Shown: one piece after another, positions 8,035 to 16,358 of the stretch | Numbering within the stretch: the stretch's first letter is position 1 | How the letters are laid out: every line of letters begins with the position of its first letter | From: Candidatus Latescibacterota bacterium | Lineage (GTDB): Bacteria; Latescibacterota; UBA2968 | Direction: 5' to 3' | Assembly: GCA_022821275.1 (NCBI GenBank) | Contig: JAJEDY010000084.1 | Location: 1-60,330, forward strand | Length of the DNA stretch: 60,330 nt | Translations under genes and position numbers: made by a program | Notes under the pieces: generated by a model | What the model was told of the DNA's origin: nothing | Seen by the model: the letters and a program-made list of their open reading frames with translations, nothing else | The model's database searches: none

Positions 8035-8412
8035 CTAGGTTTTCCACATATCTTGTGGAGGCATATATTTTTTGATCTTCGCCAAAAACACATCTCTTTT
8101 GATGGGTTTATCAAATACACTGACAGCACCGGCCTTGATCAGTTGCTCGCCCAATTCTGCGGATTGCAAATCTGTCATGACCAGCATAGCGGTCTGTATT
8201 TTCTCCGCCTTCACACGCTTCAATAGGGTTATTCCATCCACAGTGTCTATCTCAATGACGGCAAGGTCAATGTTCTCCTTTCTCAAAATTTCAAGCCCTT
8301 TGAATCCATTTTCCGCAGTGAATACGTCATAAGATTCATCTCTCAAGCATCCCACGAGTTCTGATATGACCAGTGGTTCATCATCTACAATCAGAATTTT
8401 CTGTTTGTCCAT
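8035..8412 (-). CDS. response regulator receiver domain (degenerate phospho-site), N-terminal part of a split RR-AraC gene
   Basis: 125 residues from the ATG at 8412, which has a strong GGGAGG at proper spacing. The receiver fold is clear: acidic pair Asp10-Asp11 in LIVDDEP, Thr80 in VMTD, and Lys102 in FDKP. The phospho-acceptor Asp expected after DLAVI is Glu54, and the following loop is two residues shorter than usual. Such Asp-to-Glu receivers are often phosphorylation-independent, a property known from engineered mutants; whether that holds here is inferred. The frame ends at a TAG and continues in phase into an AraC domain. No sensor kinase is adjacent. Confidence 0.75.
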   Translation of the reverse strand: MDKQKILIVDDEPLVISELVGCLRDESYDVFTAENGFKGLEILRKENIDLAVIEIDTVDGITLLKRVKAEKIQTAMLVMTDLQSAELGEQLIKAGAVSVFDKPIKRDVFLAKIKKYMPPQDMWKT

Positions 8413-8452
8413 TTTTCCTCCCGTGATAATCAAAAATAATGAAAATCATCAA

Positions 8453-8481
8453 TTGACTTGATATGCTGAGATTGTTAAATT
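8453..8481 (+). promoter_or_regulatory. sigma-70-type promoter for a candidate small RNA
   Basis: TTGACT, 17-base spacer, TAAATT. It is divergent from the response-regulator gene and points into a stretch without a coding region that ends in a strong hairpin. Confidence 0.45.
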
Positions 8482-8487
8482 TATCGC

Positions 8488-8566
8488 GTCGTGGGGTAGA
8501 GATACCTTGCGATTATTGTGCCGAAGGGGGTTCTTATCTTGGGAGATTCCCCCCTTCGGCTTTGTA
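8488..8566 (+). ncRNA. candidate small RNA ending in an intrinsic terminator hairpin
   Basis: The predicted transcript of about 75-80 nt starts after the promoter at 8453-8481 and ends with a hairpin with arms GCCGAAGGGG (from 8520) and CCCCTTCGGC (to 8560), then TTTGTATTTT. The loop has its own small stem, ATCT-TGGG-AGAT. No plus-strand gene precedes this terminator, so a free-standing RNA is the simplest reading. It is divergent from the regulator gene. Confidence 0.4.
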
Positions 8567-8976
8567 TTTTAAAAAATGTTGTGTTGGCGTTTCAGTGCTT
8601 TGAATAGCGTTCTTGAATCAAGTTCAGCCCATATCGCACGCTCTTTTTTATAGTACAAGACAAAACGATCAAGACAGCCCTGAGCGTGTGCAGTCAGAGT
8701 AAGGATTCAGGGTGTGTGACCCAAAAAGAGAAAGGGGATGCCACACTCTGGTATATATCAGCGTTGGCTGTACGTTGGAAAGTATTGCGGCAGGATTGTC
8801 CGACGAAAAATAAGAGAACGCGTTTGTAATTCCGAACCTAAAAAAATAATTCGTCAATTATGCTGTCAAGTATTTTTTTAAATTTGAAGGGGAAAAGACC
8901 TGTCCATTAACTGGTCGAGACCCATTGCCGCGTTCAAGGAGGACAACTCGAGTGACATCCGCCACTGTGCTGATTA
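8567..8976. other. gene-free stretch
   Basis: About 410 bases with no convincing coding region on either strand. Only a weak stem (CCCTGA/TCAGGG, about 8677-8712) and AT-rich sequence are visible. Short open frames here lack ribosome sites and family features. Confidence 0.5.
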
Positions 8977-9201
8977 TCACACTTTTTCCGCGATGGAGAC
9001 TGCGCTCTGGTCTTTTTGCGCTTCTTTGCGACGTGGGCATGTAAAACACGCCGAGTCTTCGTCGAGACTCTGTTCATGGGTTTCTAATACATCGCCACAA
9101 CAACTCTGCTGCTTTTTTTTGTATTGAGCAAATGTCAACGCGCCTGCCATAAACGCAAATGCCACGATGAGAAAGATCGTCGCTGTTAATATCGTTTCCA
9201 T
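8977..9201 (-). CDS. NqrM-like small membrane protein (DUF539-like), probable Na+-NQR maturation factor
   Basis: 74 residues with one N-terminal membrane helix (about residues 4-24), then Cys34-Cys35 in QQSCCGD and a Cys52-x-x-Cys55 motif in CFTCPRR, followed by a charged tail. This matches the plan of NqrM, a small single-helix protein with four Cys thought to deliver iron to the NqrD/NqrE site of Na+-NQR. The Gly-Ser-Cys-Gly-Gly signature is only partly kept. The complete nqr operon begins 4.6 kb away, so the functional link is plausible. The start ATG has AGGGA eight bases upstream. It could be an unrelated small Cys protein. Confidence 0.55.
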   Translation of the reverse strand: METILTATIFLIVAFAFMAGALTFAQYKKKQQSCCGDVLETHEQSLDEDSACFTCPRRKEAQKDQSAVSIAEKV

Positions 9202-9334
9202 GTTGTTGTCCCTATAAAGGCATAAGACGACCAGAGGAAATTATCCCTATCGCGAGTCGATTGTCCAGACTTAAGAGGATACGGATTTCTTACACACCTG
9301 AGCATATCCGCGTATTCCACAAGCGAAATTGAGC

Positions 9335-9363
9335 TTGAAAGCACGAAGTGGGATGGCTATACT
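9335..9363 (+). promoter_or_regulatory. promoter of the DUF433/DUF5615 toxin-antitoxin operon
   Basis: TTGAAA, 17-base spacer, TATACT, about 40 bases before the antitoxin ATG at 9405, which has GAGAGGA as its ribosome site. Confidence 0.5.
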
Positions 9364-9404
9364 TATGTGTGTTCTACGCGAAAGGCATTCGAGAGGACTA
9401 AAAA

Positions 9405-9635
9405 ATGAAATTTCAACGCATTACTATTTCTGCCGATCAAATGGGGGGATTGCCCTGTATAAGAGGTCTTCGTATCCCCGTTTCTGTTATTGTTGATCTC
9501 GTCGCTGCAAATACACCTGATGAGGAAATTTTGAGACTCTATCCCGATCTCGAAACCGAAGACATACGCGAAGCACTCGCTTATGCAGCGGTTGCAGTAC
9601 GTGAACGAGAACTTCCTCTCCAGATGATACCGTGA
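9405..9635 (+). CDS. DUF433 family antitoxin
   Basis: 76 residues. The central segment [20 protein letters not shown] followed by PDEEIL and [11 protein letters not shown] is the DUF433 pattern (VapB45-like, a winged-helix DNA-binding antitoxin). It would neutralise the PIN-like protein encoded immediately downstream and repress the operon. The two genes overlap by four bases (GTGA), so translation is coupled. Small modules of this type are common in cyanobacteria, Poribacteria and relatives and are often horizontally transferred. Confidence 0.85.
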   Translation: MKFQRITISADQMGGLPCIRGLRIPVSVIVDLVAANTPDEEILRLYPDLETEDIREALAYAAVAVRERELPLQMIP

Positions 9636-10090
9636 GATTTCTCATTGATAATGCGCTTTCGCCATTGCTGGCTCAAAGGCTCGTTGAAGAGGGATACGAT
9701 GCTGTACATGTCCGAAAATATAATATGCAATCTGCATCCGATGAAGATATTTTTCGACTTGCCCAGAGAGAGGATAGGATCATCATTTCGGCTGACACTG
9801 ACTTTGGCTCCTTACTCGCCTTGAGAACTGCCCTCAAACCATCTGTAATCCTTTTTCGAAGAGGTACGGAGAGACATCCAGAGCAACAATTTAAACTCTT
9901 ACAGGCCAATCTACCGACTATTTCCAATGATCTTCAAGATGGTAGCATTGTTATTTTTACTCAAAATAGCATAAGGATCAGGCCGCTATCCGATGTTGCC
10001 ATGGACATGTTGTTCAGGGCGAGTGCTTTTTGTAGTTCGCCCTGTCCCGCGGGACTTGCAATGCCTATCCGCCAGCGTTGTCCGAGGTGA
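9632..10090 (+). CDS. DUF5615 family PIN-like toxin with a foreign C-terminal tail
   Basis: 152 residues from a GTG start that overlaps the antitoxin stop. The PIN-like acidic residues are visible: FLIDNALSP at the N-terminus, SASDEDIF in the middle, and ISADTDFG. The family normally ends shortly after IRIRPL, reached here at about residue 118. The last 33-34 codons (from base 9990) are encoded by a segment that is about 90 percent identical to the antisense strand of apbE at 11991-12117, so the tail was acquired when that fragment landed downstream. It likely acts as an RNase restrained by the DUF433 protein. Activity with the tail is unknown. Confidence 0.8.
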   Translation: MRFLIDNALSPLLAQRLVEEGYDAVHVRKYNMQSASDEDIFRLAQREDRIIISADTDFGSLLALRTALKPSVILFRRGTERHPEQQFKLLQANLPTISNDLQDGSIVIFTQNSIRIRPLSDVAMDMLFRASAFCSSPCPAGLAMPIRQRCPR

Positions 10091-10116
10091 TTGTGTCCCT
10101 TTGTCCGCAGTTCGCC
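9990..10116. repeat. duplicated internal fragment of apbE
   Basis: 127 bases that align without gaps to 11991-12117 inside apbE (about ten mismatches), corresponding to ApbE residues about 209-251 on the minus strand. It lies between the toxin core and the stop of the AAA ATPase gene. It is a pseudo-fragment of apbE in its minus-strand sense and forms the toxin tail in its plus-strand sense. Confidence 0.85.
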
Positions 10117-10122
10117 TATCTG

Positions 10123-11700
10123 TTACATACCCCAGATATCGATCTCGCCCCCGCTGCCCGATGTGCGGTGATCGCGGAATACTTTGTCCTCCCAACGCCT
10201 GCCTTCTCGACGGTCAAAAATCACCAGATGACCCGCCTCTGCATCGCAGCGATCCATGTATTCTGCGGTCTGGTCAAGACCATCGGCGATGGTCTGCTCC
10301 AGGCTCTTGTGGAGAATTTTGCATTCGATCACGATTTTGCGCGTCTGCTCACCCTGCGGCCAGACGATCAGCAAATCCGTGCGCATGCGACCGAGACCAT
10401 ACTCCCGCTCAATGCGTCCACCGCTGTTCACAATCCGCTGCAAAAATGCCTGCAACAGCAACTGTGGACCGGCCTCCTGATATTGAAACCGCGTCACCCA
10501 GTGCTCTGAGTGTTCGCGAAAGAAGGTCTGAAACTCGGTCAGCAACTCAACCATGTCCAAGCTGCCATCGGCATTGACATACCAGGTTGTTTCCTGTTCA
10601 AACTCTTCTTGAATCACCCATGTCAACTCGCGCGGGACGACCTCGGCATAGATCGGGTTGGCGATACGCACGGGACGGTCGCGAGCCACGAGGCCGAGAT
10701 CGCGCACATACTCTATGTCGCGGTCAATAAAGCGACGTTCCTCAGCACCACTCAAAAGCGGTTCAACCACGCGCTGCACGCGGTCTTCCTTGAGCTTGTC
10801 GGCCAACTGATCCAAATGCGTTTCCCGGCGCAGGATGAGTTGCTCTTGCGCGTCTCGGATCGCGTCGGCAGTGATCGAGATACCCCGGTCCTCTGCGGCT
10901 TCGCCATAGAAACAGGTTTCTTCCGCCAGTGCGTTGACCAGCCACGGTTGCCCTTGGGTCTGTGTCCAGATCAGTTCCAGCGCGTCGGAAGTAAACACCT
11001 GTCCCGTCTCATCCGTATGCTGGTTGAGCAGGGCAATCACCTCATCCTGTGAGAAGTCCCCCAGGCGCAATGACCGCGCTTTGATGTTGAACGCACTGCC
11101 ACCGGCGATAATGGCGTTGGCCGAACTGGAATGAATGCGATAATCGCGCACATCGCGCACCCCACACAGCACCACGCTCTGCGGAAAACTCTCCGGGCGC
11201 AGGTCGTAGCCCGCTCGCAATTGACGCAGCACGGATAGCAGGGAATCGCCAATCAGGGAATCGATCTCGTCAATGAGTAGCACCAGAGGCTTCGGAGTAG
11301 CCTCAGACCAGCGCGTCAATGCCTCCTGTAGAGCAACACCCGGCCCAACCTCGTCAAGGAGACCGGGCCACATCTTGCCCAAAAATTCGTCACCGAGCGT
11401 CAAGCGTGCCCGGGACGCCAATCCGGCCAGAATGGTGCGCGTCACCAGTTCTACATCTTCGCGCATGGCCTGCCCGCCTTCGACGTTGACGTACACACAG
11501 CGATAGTCGCCTTCGGCGTTGAGCAGGTCGCGCAGAGCCAGCAGGGCAGATGTCTTGCCCGTCTGCCTGGGCGCGTGCAGGACGAAATAGCGTTTGTCGC
11601 GGATGAGCCTGAGAACCTCGGTGAGGTTGAGCCGTTGTAGGGGCGGGATGCAATAGTGATCCGCCGCCACCACCGGTCCCGTTGTGTTGAAAAAACGCAT
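10123..11700 (-). CDS. AAA-like ATPase with C-terminal PD-(D/E)XK nuclease domain
   Basis: 525 residues. The N-terminal ATPase has Walker A APRQTGKT at 43-50 and Walker B LVLLIDEIDSL. The C-terminus holds a PD-(D/E)XK-type core: Asp442 in RTDLL, then Glu459-x-Lys461 in VIECK. Families with this pairing (AAA-like plus PDDEXK_9-type) are multi-copy and patchily distributed in Poribacteria, Latescibacteria and cyanobacteria. They are suspected to be mobile or defence-related, but their function is not established. The first seven codons and about ten bases before them match the start of apbE (GAGACACRGCG-ATG), and a 127-base apbE fragment lies just past the stop, so the gene looks wedged into a second apbE copy. 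The gap to the apbE stop is 12 bases. Confidence 0.8.
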   Translation of the reverse strand: MRFFNTTGPVVAADHYCIPPLQRLNLTEVLRLIRDKRYFVLHAPRQTGKTSALLALRDLLNAEGDYRCVYVNVEGGQAMREDVELVTRTILAGLASRARLTLGDEFLGKMWPGLLDEVGPGVALQEALTRWSEATPKPLVLLIDEIDSLIGDSLLSVLRQLRAGYDLRPESFPQSVVLCGVRDVRDYRIHSSSANAIIAGGSAFNIKARSLRLGDFSQDEVIALLNQHTDETGQVFTSDALELIWTQTQGQPWLVNALAEETCFYGEAAEDRGISITADAIRDAQEQLILRRETHLDQLADKLKEDRVQRVVEPLLSGAEERRFIDRDIEYVRDLGLVARDRPVRIANPIYAEVVPRELTWVIQEEFEQETTWYVNADGSLDMVELLTEFQTFFREHSEHWVTRFQYQEAGPQLLLQAFLQRIVNSGGRIEREYGLGRMRTDLLIVWPQGEQTRKIVIECKILHKSLEQTIADGLDQTAEYMDRCDAEAGHLVIFDRREGRRWEDKVFRDHRTSGSGGEIDIWGM

Positions 11701-11712
11701 CGCTGTGTCTCA

Positions 11713-12744
11713 CTATTTGAGCAATGACTCAAAACTATCCGTCATTTTTTCTACGAACCCATCCCCCTGTCGTACAATCATAAATACGGCAAGTTTGCGT
11801 TTTTCCGCAAATGCAAATCCCTTTTCCGGTCCCATTACGTTGATTGCCGTGGCCAATCCATCGGCGTAGGCGCAGCTTTTGTGTAGTACTGTTACGGAGG
11901 CCAATGCATGCGTTATGGGGCGTCCTGTGCGCGGGTCAATGGTGTGGGAATATCGGATGCCGTCGCGTTCAAAATAGTTGTGGTAATCACCCGATGTCGC
12001 CATGGACATGTTGTTCAGGGCGAGTGCTTTTTGTAGTTCACCCTGTCCCGCGGGGCTTGCAATGCCTATCCGCCAGAGTTGTCCCAGAGGGTTGTGTCCC
12101 TTTGTTCGCAGTTCGCCGCCGATTTCGATAAAATAGTGATTGATGCCCAAACTGTCCAGATAACTCGCTATGCGATCTACGCCAAATCCCTTGGCGATTG
12201 CGGATAAGTCGCAATAGATTTCGGGCGATTCTTTTTTTAGCGCGGGAGCAGATAGATCGATGTGAATTTTTTTGTAGCCTACCAGTGCTTTTGCAGCTTG
12301 TATTGAGTCGGGCGAGGGTACGCGCTCGGGGATGGCGTTGGTCCCAAAACCCCACAGGTTGACCAGGGGCCCAATGGTGACGTCAAACGCGCCATCGGAC
12401 CAGGTGCTGATTTCACGCGCGATATGTAAAACATAAGCAAAGTCCGATGAGACCGCAAACCAGTCTGTTGAAGGCGAGCGGTTGAATTGGGTGATTTCGG
12501 AGTTGTGTTGATAAGTGGACATCTGGCGATTGACTTCTTTTAGGCGTACATTGATTTCTCGAAATATATCCACGTTGAAAGTTTTGTCTTTTTGGACGAT
12601 TTTCACCTGAAACGTCGTTCCCATCGTGGGACCGGAAATCGTCACCATCTGATCCTGACATCCGATAATAGCAGAGATCAAGATTGGAAAGAAGTAACGC
12701 CAAATTCTGTCCGTTATCCCAAATGTCGTGTTAAAAAAACGCAT
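11713..12744 (-). CDS. apbE: FAD:protein FMN transferase ApbE (lipoprotein)
   Basis: 343 residues. The signal sequence ends ISAIIGC with Cys29 as lipidation site. The family core is present: GPTMGTTFQV near the N-terminus, CDLSAIAKGFGVD, the GGELRTKG motif, HTIDPRTGRP, and the Asp/Thr segment CAYADGLATA. ApbE transfers FMN from FAD to Thr in a D-x-x-S/T-x-A-T motif of NqrB and NqrC. Both targets with that motif are encoded 4-6 kb away, so this is the likely flavinylation factor for the nqr operon. The first seven residues MRFFNTT are shared with the neighbouring ATPase, probably through duplication of the 5' end. Confidence 0.9.
   Translation of the reverse strand: MRFFNTTFGITDRIWRYFFPILISAIIGCQDQMVTISGPTMGTTFQVKIVQKDKTFNVDIFREINVRLKEVNRQMSTYQHNSEITQFNRSPSTDWFAVSSDFAYVLHIAREISTWSDGAFDVTIGPLVNLWGFGTNAIPERVPSPDSIQAAKALVGYKKIHIDLSAPALKKESPEIYCDLSAIAKGFGVDRIASYLDSLGINHYFIEIGGELRTKGHNPLGQLWRIGIASPAGQGELQKALALNNMSMATSGDYHNYFERDGIRYSHTIDPRTGRPITHALASVTVLHKSCAYADGLATAINVMGPEKGFAFAEKRKLAVFMIVRQGDGFVEKMTDSFESLLK
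11991..12117. repeat. apbE segment duplicated at 9990-10116
   Basis: This is the parental copy, within the intact apbE reading frame (residues about 209-251). Confidence 0.85.
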
Positions 12745-12927
12745 CGCCGTGTCTCTCTGTCTCAGGCATTAGCGGTTCTGAATGGGAATTGGGAATTATA
12801 AAGCGATACTTATAGCCTCACTGTAAGCACCCTATACCTATCGCTTTACTCCAAAATACATTTTAAAATTTGATTGTACTGTAAATATAAATAATTTCAA
12901 TAGTTTATACAAGTATTATTAAACTAT

Positions 12928-12956
12928 TTGACACGGCGTTTTTATCTCTTTATATT
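12928..12956 (+). promoter_or_regulatory. strong sigma-70-type promoter for the CBS-domain gene
   Basis: Consensus TTGACA, 17-base spacer, TATATT. The predicted start (about 12963) gives a 285-base leader before the CBS gene. Confidence 0.7.
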
Positions 12957-13248
12957 CTCCAAAATGACGGGTCATTCGACAATTCAATGAGGAGGTTGAC
13001 GATGTTGCCCAAACCCGATTCGTAGTTGGGGCGCAATAAAATATTTGGTGGAGATTCTTCGGCATACAGCCTGTGCATTTGTTTGACGGGCGGATCTTGA
13101 CAACTAACGCACACGAGGAGGAGGGCCATGCCACCAACGCATTTATGCGGCTCCGATGAGAAGTCATACTGTGAATTACTTTTGATCGAGGCCGCTTTTT
13201 TGTCCCTGAACCCATGAAATTTTTCCCCGAACTCATGGAGGTATGATT
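12957..13248 (+). other. long leader with two short frames carrying strong ribosome sites
   Basis: Between promoter and CBS gene there is an eight-codon frame at 13002-13025 (MLPKPDS) after GAGGAGG, and a 29-residue frame at 13128-13217 starting MPPTHLCGSDEK after GAGGAGGAGGG. Neither resembles a known family. They may be leader peptides regulating the downstream gene, or chance. The stretch 12745-12927 upstream of the promoter holds only AT-rich sequence and the apbE 5' leader. Confidence 0.4.
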
Positions 13249-13692
13249 ATGACCATTCAAGATATTCTCAACCAAAAAGGCCGCCGTGTGATTACGATTG
13301 GTCCTTATCACACATTGGATGTGGTACTGGCTACGCTGATTCAAAATAGCGTGGGTGCGCTTGTCGTGCAGGATCGAGCAGGGGATTTGCTCGGTATTAT
13401 CACTGAGCGCGATCTGATGCGCGAGGTGTATAATGGCGCGGATTTGCGCGTTGTGCGCGTTGAAGGTGTGATGACGCGCGATCTCGTTACGAGCAATCCG
13501 GATTGCGATATTGAATATGTGATGGCAGAGATGACCGAGGGGCGATTCCGTCACATGCCGATTGTTGACGAGGCGGATCGTCTCGCTGGCATTGTGTCGA
13601 TTGGCGATATCGTCAAGGCCAAGTTGGAATCTGCGGAGGAAGAAGTGATGCTATACAAGGATTTTGTCACGCTGGATTGGCGGGCATCGTAA
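13249..13692 (+). CDS. CBS-pair domain protein
   Basis: 147 residues from the ATG at 13249, chosen because GGAGG lies seven bases before it; the ATG at 13243 is too close. Two CBS motifs are present, with phrases VGALVVQDRAGDLLGIITERD and RHMPIVDEADRLAGIVSIGDIV and a linker VEGVMTRDLVT. Stand-alone CBS pairs bind adenosine nucleotides (AMP, ATP, SAM) and report energy state; the partner is unknown. It is monocistronic, with its own promoter and a shared terminator facing nqrF. Confidence 0.9.
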   Translation: MTIQDILNQKGRRVITIGPYHTLDVVLATLIQNSVGALVVQDRAGDLLGIITERDLMREVYNGADLRVVRVEGVMTRDLVTSNPDCDIEYVMAEMTEGRFRHMPIVDEADRLAGIVSIGDIVKAKLESAEEEVMLYKDFVTLDWRAS

Positions 13693-13727
13693 CACAGGAG
13701 GTCGATGTGTCTGAAGAACTACCCGAC

Positions 13728-13767
13728 AAAAAAGTCTTCGGTTGCTGAATGAACCGAAGACTTTTTT
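13728..13767. terminator. bidirectional intrinsic terminator between the CBS gene and nqrF
   Basis: A 16-base-pair perfect stem (AAAAAAGTCTTCGGTT and its complement ending TTTTTT) with an eight-base loop. The A and T runs make it functional for both converging genes. Confidence 0.9.
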
Positions 13768-13787
13768 ATGTACTTTTAATTTTTAAA

Positions 13788-15038
13788 TTACCCGCCAAAG
13801 TCGTCGAATAAGATGTTCTCGGGTTCCACACCCATATCGTCCAGCATTTCCAGGCATGCCACCAACATTAGCGGGGGACCGCAGATATAATATTCGCAGT
13901 CTTCGGGGGCTGGATGATCTTTCAAATATTCATCGTAAAGTACCTGGTGGATAAATCCGGTCAGGCCCGTCCAATTGTCTTCCGGCATGGGGTCGGACAG
14001 GGCTACATGCCAGGTAAAATTGTCGTACTCGCTCTGCAGTCCGTCGAAGTCTTCGACGTAAAACATTTCATTCAGGCTGCGCGCGCCATACCAGAAGGTT
14101 ACTTTGCGGTCTGTCTCAATGCGTTTGAATTGATCGAAGATGTGCGACCGCATGGGCGCCATGCCCGCGCCGCCACCGATGAAGATCATTTCGGCGTCGG
14201 TTTCCTTGGCGAAGAATTCGCCGTAGGGGCCAGATATGGTCACGTCATCGCCGGGTTTTAGATCGAATGTCCACGACGACATTTTGCCCGGCGGAATGCC
14301 CGTTGTGCCCGGCGGTGGAGACGCCACGCGGATGTTGAGCATGATGATCCCTTTTTCTTCGGGATAATTCGCCATTGAGTACGCGCGGAAGACGGGTTCA
14401 TCTACTACCGAGACATTGTCCCATACGTTGAAATGATCCCAGGTGCCTCTAAAGAGATCTTCGCCGTCGGCGGCTTTGATATCGAAGTTGCGGTAGTCAA
14501 CGGTGTGGGGTGGGCATTCGATTTGAATAAAACCACCGGCCCGGAATCCGACGTCTTCCCCTGGCGGCAGTTCGAGGACGAGTTCTTTGATGAATGTGGC
14601 GACATTGTAATTTGAAATTACTTTGCAGTCCCACTTTTTGATGCTGAATACTTCGGCAGGCACTTCGATATCCATATCGCCCTTCACTGTGACCTGGCAC
14701 GAAAGCCGACACCCTTCCCGCGCTTCTTTGCGGTTGATGTGCGATAGTTCAGTAGATAGGATATCGCCGCCGCCATCGTTGACCGTTACTTTGCACTGTC
14801 CACAGGTGCCGCCGCCGCCACAGGCGGAAGATACAAAAATTCTATTATCGGCCAATGTGTTGAGCAATTTGCCGCCCATGGGAACCGAAATGCTGTGGTC
14901 GGGATCGTCATTGATGGTGATGTGTGCCTGTCCTGAGGCAACCAGTCGCGACCTGGCAATGAGTATAACCGCTACCAGCATCAGTACAATGGTGGTAAAC
15001 ATCCCTACACCGAGTAAAATTAGCCTTACGTCTTCCAT
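13788..15038 (-). CDS. nqrF: Na+-NQR subunit F, NADH dehydrogenase with 2Fe-2S
   Basis: 416 residues. N-terminal membrane helix (about 5-28), then a plant-type ferredoxin domain with Cys73, Cys79, Cys82 and Cys114 ([12 protein letters not shown]), then a ferredoxin-NADP reductase-like FAD domain with RAYSMANYP and an NADH domain with [12 protein letters not shown], ending in FDDFGG. It accepts electrons from NADH, passes them through FAD and 2Fe-2S, and feeds the Na+ pump. Last gene of nqrABCDEF; the start ATG has GGAGA before it and sits 23 bases after nqrE. Confidence 0.97.
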   Translation of the reverse strand: MEDVRLILLGVGMFTTIVLMLVAVILIARSRLVASGQAHITINDDPDHSISVPMGGKLLNTLADNRIFVSSACGGGGTCGQCKVTVNDGGGDILSTELSHINRKEAREGCRLSCQVTVKGDMDIEVPAEVFSIKKWDCKVISNYNVATFIKELVLELPPGEDVGFRAGGFIQIECPPHTVDYRNFDIKAADGEDLFRGTWDHFNVWDNVSVVDEPVFRAYSMANYPEEKGIIMLNIRVASPPPGTTGIPPGKMSSWTFDLKPGDDVTISGPYGEFFAKETDAEMIFIGGGAGMAPMRSHIFDQFKRIETDRKVTFWYGARSLNEMFYVEDFDGLQSEYDNFTWHVALSDPMPEDNWTGLTGFIHQVLYDEYLKDHPAPEDCEYYICGPPLMLVACLEMLDDMGVEPENILFDDFGG

Positions 15039-15061
15039 ATTATCTCCACGCTTGCCCGGAT

Positions 15062-15673
15062 CTAAAGTTGAATCCCCGAAAAGAGCATAAATGCCATTGC
15101 CATTAAGCCCACGGTCATAAATGTGATGCCCAGCCCGCGCAATGCTGGTGGCACGTTGCTGTATTTCATTTTTTCGCGTATGCCTGCCAGCCCGACAATG
15201 GCGAGTGCCCAGCCCGTGCCACTGCCCAGTCCAAAGACGACGCTTTCTGGAAAGTTAAAGTCGCGCTCGACCATCAGGAGTGAACCGCCTAAGATCGCGC
15301 AGTTCACTGTGATCAGGGGCAAGAATATGCCCAGGGCGTTGTACAGGGTGGGTACGTATTTGTCCAGTACCATTTCCAGTATTTGAATCATTGCGGCGAT
15401 TACGCCGATATACGTGACCAGACCCAGGAATGTGAGATCTACGTTTGGCAAACCCGCCCAGGCGAGCGCGCCTTCGGTCAGGACGTGGGTAAAAATGAGA
15501 TTGTTGATCGGCACTGTAATCGTCTGCACAACAATCACCGCAATGCCCAGGCCGACAGCGGTTGTCACCTGTTTGGAGACTGCGAGATATGTACACATGC
15601 CCAGGAAGAAAGCGAGGGCCATATTTTCGACAAAAACGGCTTTGACAAATAAGCTGATATAGTGTTCGGCCAT
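15062..15673 (-). CDS. nqrE: Na+-NQR subunit E
   Basis: 203 residues with six predicted membrane helices. It belongs with NqrD to the pseudo-symmetric NqrD/E-RnfA/E family that holds an intramembrane Fe/2Fe-2S centre through Cys residues in the half-helices (GMCTYLA and VNCAILGG here). The start codon follows the nqrD stop by one base, showing coupled translation. Confidence 0.95.
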   Translation of the reverse strand: MAEHYISLFVKAVFVENMALAFFLGMCTYLAVSKQVTTAVGLGIAVIVVQTITVPINNLIFTHVLTEGALAWAGLPNVDLTFLGLVTYIGVIAAMIQILEMVLDKYVPTLYNALGIFLPLITVNCAILGGSLLMVERDFNFPESVVFGLGSGTGWALAIVGLAGIREKMKYSNVPPALRGLGITFMTVGLMAMAFMLFSGIQL

Positions 15674-15674
15674 T

Positions 15675-16358
15675 TTAATCCTCTTCCACTTGCTCGGGTT
15701 TCCACGCTCGCACGACCCAGATGAAGAACCCGATTAAGAAAAACGCACTCGGCGATAGCAACATCAAGCCGTTGGGCATGTACCAGCCACCTTCGGTGAC
15801 GAGTGGCAAAACGTCAACGCCCAGAAGTTTACCCGATCCCAACAGTTCGCGGAAAAAGCCCACCACAATCAAGATGGTGCTGTAACCAAATCCATTTCCC
15901 AGGCCATCTAATAAGCTGTGCGTGGGGGGATTTTTCATTGCAAACCCTTCGGCGCGTCCCATGATGATGCAGTTGGTAATGATCAGTCCGACAAAGATCG
16001 ACAATTGCTTGGATATATTGTAAGCAAATGCCTGGATCGCTTCGTCGGCGATAATCACAAGCGCGGCAATAATGGTCATTTGAACGATGATGCGCACGCT
16101 GGACGGAATGTGATTTCTGATCAGGCTTACCGATATATTGGAAAGCGCCATAACAAAGATGACCGCCATAGACATGACGATTGAGGTTTCCAGCTTTGTG
16201 GTCACCGCGAGTGCCGAACAGACCCCCAATACCTGACGCCCGATTGGATTGTCATCAAAGACGGGCGTCCATAACAGACTTTTGGCTTCTTTCGCCGTCA
16301 GAGACGGAGATGGTGGCACTTCTGGTGCTTGTTCTTCCCGTTCGATCACTTCAGCCAC
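15675..16358 (-). CDS. nqrD: Na+-NQR subunit D
   Basis: About 227 residues with a 25-residue N-terminal extension and six helices. The NqrD Cys sites are in GVCSALAV and ITNCIIMGR. Start: the GTG at 16358 has GGGGG five bases upstream and overlaps the end of nqrC by eight bases. A GTG two codons earlier (16364) is less well placed. It forms the membrane iron-sulfur site with NqrE. Confidence 0.95.
   Translation of the reverse strand: MAEVIEREEQAPEVPPSPSLTAKEAKSLLWTPVFDDNPIGRQVLGVCSALAVTTKLETSIVMSMAVIFVMALSNISVSLIRNHIPSSVRIIVQMTIIAALVIIADEAIQAFAYNISKQLSIFVGLIITNCIIMGRAEGFAMKNPPTHSLLDGLGNGFGYSTILIVVGFFRELLGSGKLLGVDVLPLVTEGGWYMPNGLMLLSPSAFFLIGFFIWVVRAWKPEQVEED

Noticed and set aside
8669-8857. 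62-codon minus-strand frame downstream of the NqrM-like gene
   Set aside because: No Shine-Dalgarno, no recognisable features, and overlaps a weak stem-loop; left as gene-free.
9993-10577. Plus-strand frame opposite the AAA ATPase gene
   Set aside because: Arg/Cys/Pro-rich shadow of the ATPase gene; the ATPase has complete motifs on the other strand.
12919-13554. Long minus-strand open frame opposite the CBS-domain gene
   Set aside because: It is antisense to a clear CBS-pair gene, rich in His/Asn/Arg of low plausibility, and has no family features or ribosome site.
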